This document shows, one piece after another, positions 14,470-18,233 of a stretch of DNA of 18,233 bases; positions within the stretch are counted from its first letter, which is position 1; each line of letters starts with the position of its first letter. This stretch comes from JBGZFC01 sp041846575 (GTDB lineage Bacteria > Bacteroidota > Bacteroidia > Bacteroidales > Dysgonomonadaceae), in contig JBGZFC010000104.1 of the NCBI GenBank assembly GCA_041846575.1, positions 1 through 18,233 of the forward strand, given 5' to 3'. The notes under the pieces were generated by a model, which was not told where the DNA came from, made no database searches, and saw nothing but the letters and a program-made list of their open reading frames with translations. The translations under genes and the position numbers were made by a program.

Positions 14470-17307
14470 ATGTCTTCCAAAACCGAATTGATAGAAGTAG
14501 AAGGCGCTCGTGTTCACAATTTGAAGAACATAGATGTAACCATTCCGCGAAACTCACTCACCGTACTTACCGGATTGAGCGGTAGCGGAAAGTCATCGCT
14601 TGCCTTCGACACTATCTTTGCAGAAGGACAAAGACGTTATATCGAGACTTTTTCGTCATACGCGAGAGGTTTTTTAGGTAAAATGGAGCGACCTGATGTC
14701 GATAAAATAACAGGATTGAGCCCCGTGATTTCTATCGAACAAAAAACTACAAACAAAAACCCTCGCTCCACGGTTGGCACAACAACTGAAATTTACGACT
14801 TTCTCAGATTACTTTTTGCTCGTGCCGGAGAAGCATATTCTTACATAACCGGCGAGAAAATGGTAAAATATACCGAAGAACAAATCTTAGAGCTTATCCT
14901 CTCGTCATATATAGGAAAAAAAATATACATTTTGGCTCCCGTTGTACGCAACAGGAAAGGACACTACAAAGAGCTATTCGAGCAAATACGCAAGAAAGGG
15001 TATCTGCACGTACGAGTTGACGGAGAGATTAGAGAGATACTTCCGGGTATGCGTGTTGACAGATACAAAAATCACGATATAGAAATCTTGATTGACAAAC
15101 TGATTGTATCGAATAAATTTGAAGACAAACTAAAATCGAGTGTCAACACAGCCATGAAACAAGGCTCCGGACTTATTTTGATTTTAAATGCAGACACAAA
15201 TGAGTTACGCCATTACAGCAAAACTTTAATGTGTCCCTCAACAGGACTATCATACAGCGAACCCGCACCACACAATTTCTCTTTCAACTCACCTCAAGGA
15301 GCTTGCCCAAAATGTAAAGGAATAGGAGTTGTAGATAATATCGATATTGATAAAATCATTCCTAAACCGGAACTGAGCATAGCCGAAGGAGGTATAGTTC
15401 CGCTTGGAAAAGAGAAAAGCAGCCTCCTTTTTTGGCAGATAGCGGCTATTTGCGAAAAATATGATACCAACCTAAAAACACCGATTAAAGATTTACCGCA
15501 AGATGCCATTGATGAGATTTTGTATGGCACCAACGAGCGATTAAAAATTAAAAACCAATCGCTTGGCAACTCCAACTACTTGGTTTCGTACGAAGGTGTG
15601 GCAAAATATATTGAGATGCAGCAAGATGAAGAGGCATCGGCAACGGCTCAAAAGTGGGTTGAACAATTTATAACTACAAGCGTCTGTCCGGAATGTAACG
15701 GACAACGACTAAACAAAGAGGCTCTTCATTTCAAAATTGACAATAAAAATATTGCCGATTTATCAACAATGGATATACGCAGCCTGTATGACTGGATGAA
15801 GAATTTTGACTCGAATATCTCTACAAAACAGCAACTTATCGCAACTGAGATAAAAAAAGAGATATTATCGCGTCTTCAATTTCTACTCGATGTTGGATTG
15901 GATTATCTTTCGCTTTCACGTGCTTCCGCATCGCTTTCGGGTGGAGAGAGCCAACGCATCAGATTAGCCACGCAGATAGGGTCGCAACTTGTAAATGTTC
16001 TTTATATATTGGACGAGCCAAGTATCGGGTTGCACCAGCGAGACAATCATCGACTGATAGATTCTCTTAAAAAACTGCGTGATTCGGGCAACTCGGTAAT
16101 CGTAGTTGAGCACGATAAAGATATGATGCTTGCTTCCGATTACGTTATAGATATGGGACCGTTTGCCGGAAGAAGAGGTGGCGAAGTGGTATTTGAAGGC
16201 ACTCCCGAAAAGATGCTTGAAAAAGAGACATTGACTTCAAACTATTTAAACGGAAAAATTAAAATAGAGATTCCCGAAAAACGTCGTGAAGGAAACGGTA
16301 AAAAACTAACCATTGCAGAAGCAACAGGCAACAATCTGAAAAGCGTTACCGCACACTTCCCTCTCGGCACTTTCATTTGTGTTACGGGTGTATCGGGAAG
16401 CGGAAAATCGACGCTTATCAACGAAACATTGCAACCTATTCTGAGCCAAAAGTTTTACCGTTCACTGAAAAACCCGCTACCGTACAAAGAAGTTTTCGGG
16501 ATTGAGAATTTGGACAAAGTAGTAAGTGTTGACCAATCGCCTATAGGCAGAACTCCTCGCTCAAATCCGGCAACCTATTCGGGTGTTTTTTCCGATATTC
16601 GCACACTCTTTGCCGGTATGCCCGAAGCAAAGATAAGGGGATACAAACCCGGCAGATTTTCATTTAACGTGAAAGGCGGACGTTGCGAAGCGTGTAGCGG
16701 AAACGGATATAAATCCATCGAAATGAATTTCCTGCCAAATGTAATGGTTCCTTGCGAAGCGTGTAACGGGAAACGCTACAACAGAGAAACTTTGGAAGTG
16801 CGATTTAAAGGAAAATCGATTGCCGACGTTTTGGATATGACTATAAACATGGCTGTTGAATTCTTTGAAAATGTACCGAACATACTGCACAAAATAAAAG
16901 TCTTGCAAGAGGTAGGCTTGGGATATATCAAGCTGGGACAATCGTCCACAACGCTTTCGGGTGGCGAAAGTCAACGGGTAAAACTCAGCACCGAACTTGC
17001 ACGAATAGATACAGGAAACACACTATATATTCTTGACGAACCCACTACCGGACTACACTTTGAAGATATACGCGTTTTACTGAAAGTATTGAATAAGTTG
17101 GTTGACAAAGGGAACACGGTTGTTGTTATCGAACACAATTTAGATATAATCAAATGCGCCGACCATATTATTGATTTAGGTCCCGAAGGCGGCAGCAGAG
17201 GCGGTTATATTTTGGCAACAGGCACACCGGAAGAGATTGTGAAAAACAAAAAAAGCCATACAGCGAAATATCTTTATGATGAGTTGAAAGTGAAAAGAGA
17301 AAAGTAG
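14470..17307 (+). CDS. uvrA: Excinuclease ABC subunit A (UvrA)
   Basis: UvrA is the damage-sensing ATPase of nucleotide excision repair; its dimer loads UvrB at DNA lesions. The 945-residue length is normal. Tandem ABC modules: Walker A GLSGSGKS at 35-42, signature LSGGESQR at 489-496 followed by the Walker B YILDEPSIGLH; Walker A GVSGSGKS at 640-647, signature LSGGESQR at 829-836 followed by YILDEPTTGLH. The second zinc module is complete: C739-x2-C742-x19-C762-x2-C765, the DNA-interaction hairpin. The first zinc module reads C255-P-S-T258 and C279-x2-C282, so the usual second cysteine is threonine. A further CPEC pair lies in TTSVCPECNGQRLNKEAL. The start MSSKTELIEVEGARVHNLKN matches the normal UvrA N terminus. 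No promoter box was recognised in the 192-base upstream gap. It is probably monocistronic; uvrB is not in the window. Confidence 0.97.
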   Translation: MSSKTELIEVEGARVHNLKNIDVTIPRNSLTVLTGLSGSGKSSLAFDTIFAEGQRRYIETFSSYARGFLGKMERPDVDKITGLSPVISIEQKTTNKNPRSTVGTTTEIYDFLRLLFARAGEAYSYITGEKMVKYTEEQILELILSSYIGKKIYILAPVVRNRKGHYKELFEQIRKKGYLHVRVDGEIREILPGMRVDRYKNHDIEILIDKLIVSNKFEDKLKSSVNTAMKQGSGLILILNADTNELRHYSKTLMCPSTGLSYSEPAPHNFSFNSPQGACPKCKGIGVVDNIDIDKIIPKPELSIAEGGIVPLGKEKSSLLFWQIAAICEKYDTNLKTPIKDLPQDAIDEILYGTNERLKIKNQSLGNSNYLVSYEGVAKYIEMQQDEEASATAQKWVEQFITTSVCPECNGQRLNKEALHFKIDNKNIADLSTMDIRSLYDWMKNFDSNISTKQQLIATEIKKEILSRLQFLLDVGLDYLSLSRASASLSGGESQRIRLATQIGSQLVNVLYILDEPSIGLHQRDNHRLIDSLKKLRDSGNSVIVVEHDKDMMLASDYVIDMGPFAGRRGGEVVFEGTPEKMLEKETLTSNYLNGKIKIEIPEKRREGNGKKLTIAEATGNNLKSVTAHFPLGTFICVTGVSGSGKSTLINETLQPILSQKFYRSLKNPLPYKEVFGIENLDKVVSVDQSPIGRTPRSNPATYSGVFSDIRTLFAGMPEAKIRGYKPGRFSFNVKGGRCEACSGNGYKSIEMNFLPNVMVPCEACNGKRYNRETLEVRFKGKSIADVLDMTINMAVEFFENVPNILHKIKVLQEVGLGYIKLGQSSTTLSGGESQRVKLSTELARIDTGNTLYILDEPTTGLHFEDIRVLLKVLNKLVDKGNTVVVIEHNLDIIKCADHIIDLGPEGGSRGGYILATGTPEEIVKNKKSHTAKYLYDELKVKREK

Positions 17308-17324
17308 AAACGCCGTAATTATTC

Positions 17325-17347
17325 ACGATTTTTAACTCGTTTTTTTA
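17325..17347 (+). terminator. Weak candidate terminator after uvrA
   Basis: ACGA (17325-17328) and TCGT (17337-17340) form only a 4-bp stem, but it is followed at once by seven T. It could work poorly, allowing some read-through to tpx. Confidence 0.3.
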
Positions 17348-17420
17348 TCAGAAAAAAATAAATAACAAAATGAACTTTTTACTCAATCACATTGTTTAAA
17401 AACTGACACAGCAAACAAGA

Positions 17421-17435
17421 GTTATTATTAATAAC
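17421..17435. repeat. Perfect 15-base palindrome upstream of tpx
   Basis: GTTATTATTAATAAC has 7-bp arms around a single T, 25 bases before the tpx start. It could be an operator or mRNA structure, but AT-only palindromes arise easily by chance here. No TAnnTTTG box is seen in the uvrA-tpx gap. Confidence 0.3.
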
Positions 17436-17460
17436 AATCACAAATAAAATTAAAAAGAAC

Positions 17461-17961
17461 ATGACAAAAATCACATTACAAGGCAACCCTATCAGCATTA
17501 GTGGCAATTTGCCGCAAACAGGATCGCAAGCACCCGATTTCTCATTAGTAAAAGGAGATTTATCAGAGGTAAAACTTTCAGATTACAAAGGAAAAAACGT
17601 TGTACTAAACATTTTTCCTAGTTTAGATACAGGCGTTTGTGCGGCATCAGTTAGAAGATTTAATAAAATAGCATCTACTTTGGATAACAGCGTAGTTCTC
17701 TGCATTTCGGCTGACTTGCCTTTCGCATCAAGTCGTTTTTGCTCAACAGAAGGATTAGAAAATGTTATCTCGCTTTCAACATTTCGCGACCAATCTTTTG
17801 CCGAAAAATACGGCATCATGATGACCGACGGTCCGCTTAAAGGACTGTTGGCACGTTCAATAGTAGTTGTAAACCCCGAAGGAAAAATAGTATATACAGA
17901 ATTGGTTCCAGAGATTGCACAGGAGCCGAATTACGATTCTGCAATCAACTCAATAATGTAG
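17461..17961 (+). CDS. tpx: Thiol peroxidase (atypical 2-Cys peroxiredoxin)
   Basis: Tpx reduces hydrogen peroxide and alkyl hydroperoxides using thioredoxin. The 166-residue length is typical. The N-terminal beta-hairpin starts with ITLQGNPISISGNLPQTGSQ, a Tpx hallmark. The peroxidatic site is FPSLDTGVCAASVRRFN with T57 and C60. The resolving cysteine is C94 in FASSRFCSTEGLENV, the spacing expected for Tpx rather than AhpC or BCP. The arginine of the active site is probably R132 in LLARSIVVVN. An additional C81 is present. There is no signal peptide, so it is cytosolic. It is 153 bases downstream of uvrA on the same strand, with a good terminator after it; co-transcription with uvrA is possible because the terminator between them is weak. 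Confidence 0.95.
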   Translation: MTKITLQGNPISISGNLPQTGSQAPDFSLVKGDLSEVKLSDYKGKNVVLNIFPSLDTGVCAASVRRFNKIASTLDNSVVLCISADLPFASSRFCSTEGLENVISLSTFRDQSFAEKYGIMMTDGPLKGLLARSIVVVNPEGKIVYTELVPEIAQEPNYDSAINSIM

Positions 17962-17994
17962 TTTGTTTCATAAAGATTGTGTAAAAAAAGAGAA

Positions 17995-18023
17995 GCCTGC
18001 GAAGTGATTCGCGGGCTTTTTCT
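17995..18023 (+). terminator. Intrinsic terminator after tpx
   Basis: GCCTGCGAA (17995-18003), loop GTGA, TTCGCGGGC (18008-18016) forms a 9-bp stem with one T-G pair, followed by TTTTTCTT. The A-rich upstream flank extends the pairing. Confidence 0.85.
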
Positions 18024-18087
18024 TGTTTAATTTAAACAAAAGTATCATCGAATACGCTAATTAGAAATAAGGTAGTGCTCCCAAAAG

Positions 18088-18113
18088 GATACTATCCCCA
18101 AAAGTGTGTAAAT
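18088..18113. mobile_element. Probable terminal inverted repeat of an IS256-family element
   Basis: The segment starts GATACTATCCCCAAAAGTGT and ends GTAAAT. Compared with the IS256 terminal repeat as I recall it (starts GATAAAGTCCGTATAA, ends TTGTGTAAAA), about 18 of 26 positions agree, including the conserved GTGTAAA block near the inner end. The element would extend to the right, out of the window. The other end and the 8-9 base target duplication cannot be checked. Confidence 0.42.
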
Positions 18114-18154
18114 AGTCTCCCCTTATAAATTCAAATTACAATGGGAGAGAATAA

Positions 18155-18232
18155 TTATATCGCTGTAAAACCCATCGGAAAATAAAATTCAAGAAATTCT
18201 CTTTGAGTCTTTCCATCATTTTCTTCAAGTTC
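18155..18232 (-). pseudogene. Partial minus-strand reading frame at the window edge, perhaps transposase C-terminus
   Basis: The minus strand reads ELEENDGKTQREFLEFYFPM and then GFTAI before a stop at 18155-18157; it runs off the right edge. It lies just inside the putative IS256-type repeat, where a transposase C-terminus is expected, but the residues do not match an IS256 C-terminus that I know. A second minus-strand frame ending at 18136-18138 reads MMERLKENFLNFIFRWVLQR and beyond, and is equally open. Which, if either, is coding cannot be decided here. Confidence 0.25.
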
Positions 18233-18233
18233 C

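Noticed and set aside
18140..18184. Plus-strand peptide MGENNYIAVKPIGK near the right edge
   Set aside because: Only 14 codons before a stop, no recognisable motif, and it overlaps the frames on the other strand.
1..18233. Search for tRNA, rRNA, CRISPR or riboswitch in the gaps
   Set aside because: No cloverleaf with conserved TTC arm, no regularly spaced repeats and no known aptamer core were seen by eye. A covariance-model scan would be needed to exclude small RNAs.

Overview
The window looks like a chromosomal segment of an anaerobic or microaerophilic member of the Bacteroidetes, most likely of the order Bacteroidales. Four things suggest this: low-GC, AT-rich intergenic DNA; genes with A-rich leaders and no clear Shine-Dalgarno sequence; several upstream sites matching the Bacteroidetes sigma-factor -7 box TAnnTTTG; and the gene set itself, with a single-chain pyruvate:ferredoxin oxidoreductase, a cytosolic type I asparaginase, a ClpC carrying a ClpP-docking loop, and a two-domain TonB-like protein. 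Genus or species cannot be fixed from the sequence alone.

Layout from left to right. Bases 1-570 hold the 3' part of a decayed IS630-family transposase gene (stop codons plus a frameshift). Next to it is a minus-strand remnant of an apparent XRE-type helix-turn-helix gene that seems to be cut off by the IS end. clpC (+) then faces nifJ (-); the 440-base gap between them holds several hairpins, including a strong bidirectional terminator, and a degraded inverted repeat pair. ansA (-) lies upstream of nifJ, and osmC-like (+) is divergent from ansA. pgk (+) follows and converges on typA (-) across a shared hairpin terminator. typA is divergent from a tandem TonB-domain gene (+), followed by uvrA (+) and tpx (+). 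The right edge carries what looks like the terminal inverted repeat of an IS256-family element and a partial reading frame running off the window.

The nine intact genes are core functions: protein quality control (ClpC), pyruvate oxidation to acetyl-CoA with ferredoxin reduction (NifJ), asparagine breakdown (AnsA), glycolysis (Pgk), a ribosome-associated GTPase (TypA), envelope energy coupling (TonB-like), DNA repair (UvrA) and thiol-based peroxide removal (OsmC-like, Tpx). They appear to be transcribed mostly as single genes: gaps are 150-440 bases, and recognisable promoters and terminators separate most neighbours. ClpC, OsmC, Tpx and UvrA are all stress-related and sit near an oxygen-sensitive PFOR, but nothing in the sequence shows co-regulation.

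I found no tRNA, rRNA, CRISPR array or riboswitch I could support, and no convincing previously undescribed system. The points most worth a second look are the IS-truncated HTH remnant, the inverted repeat pair between clpC and nifJ, the tandem TonB-domain protein with a long leader, and a zinc module in UvrA that lacks one cysteine.
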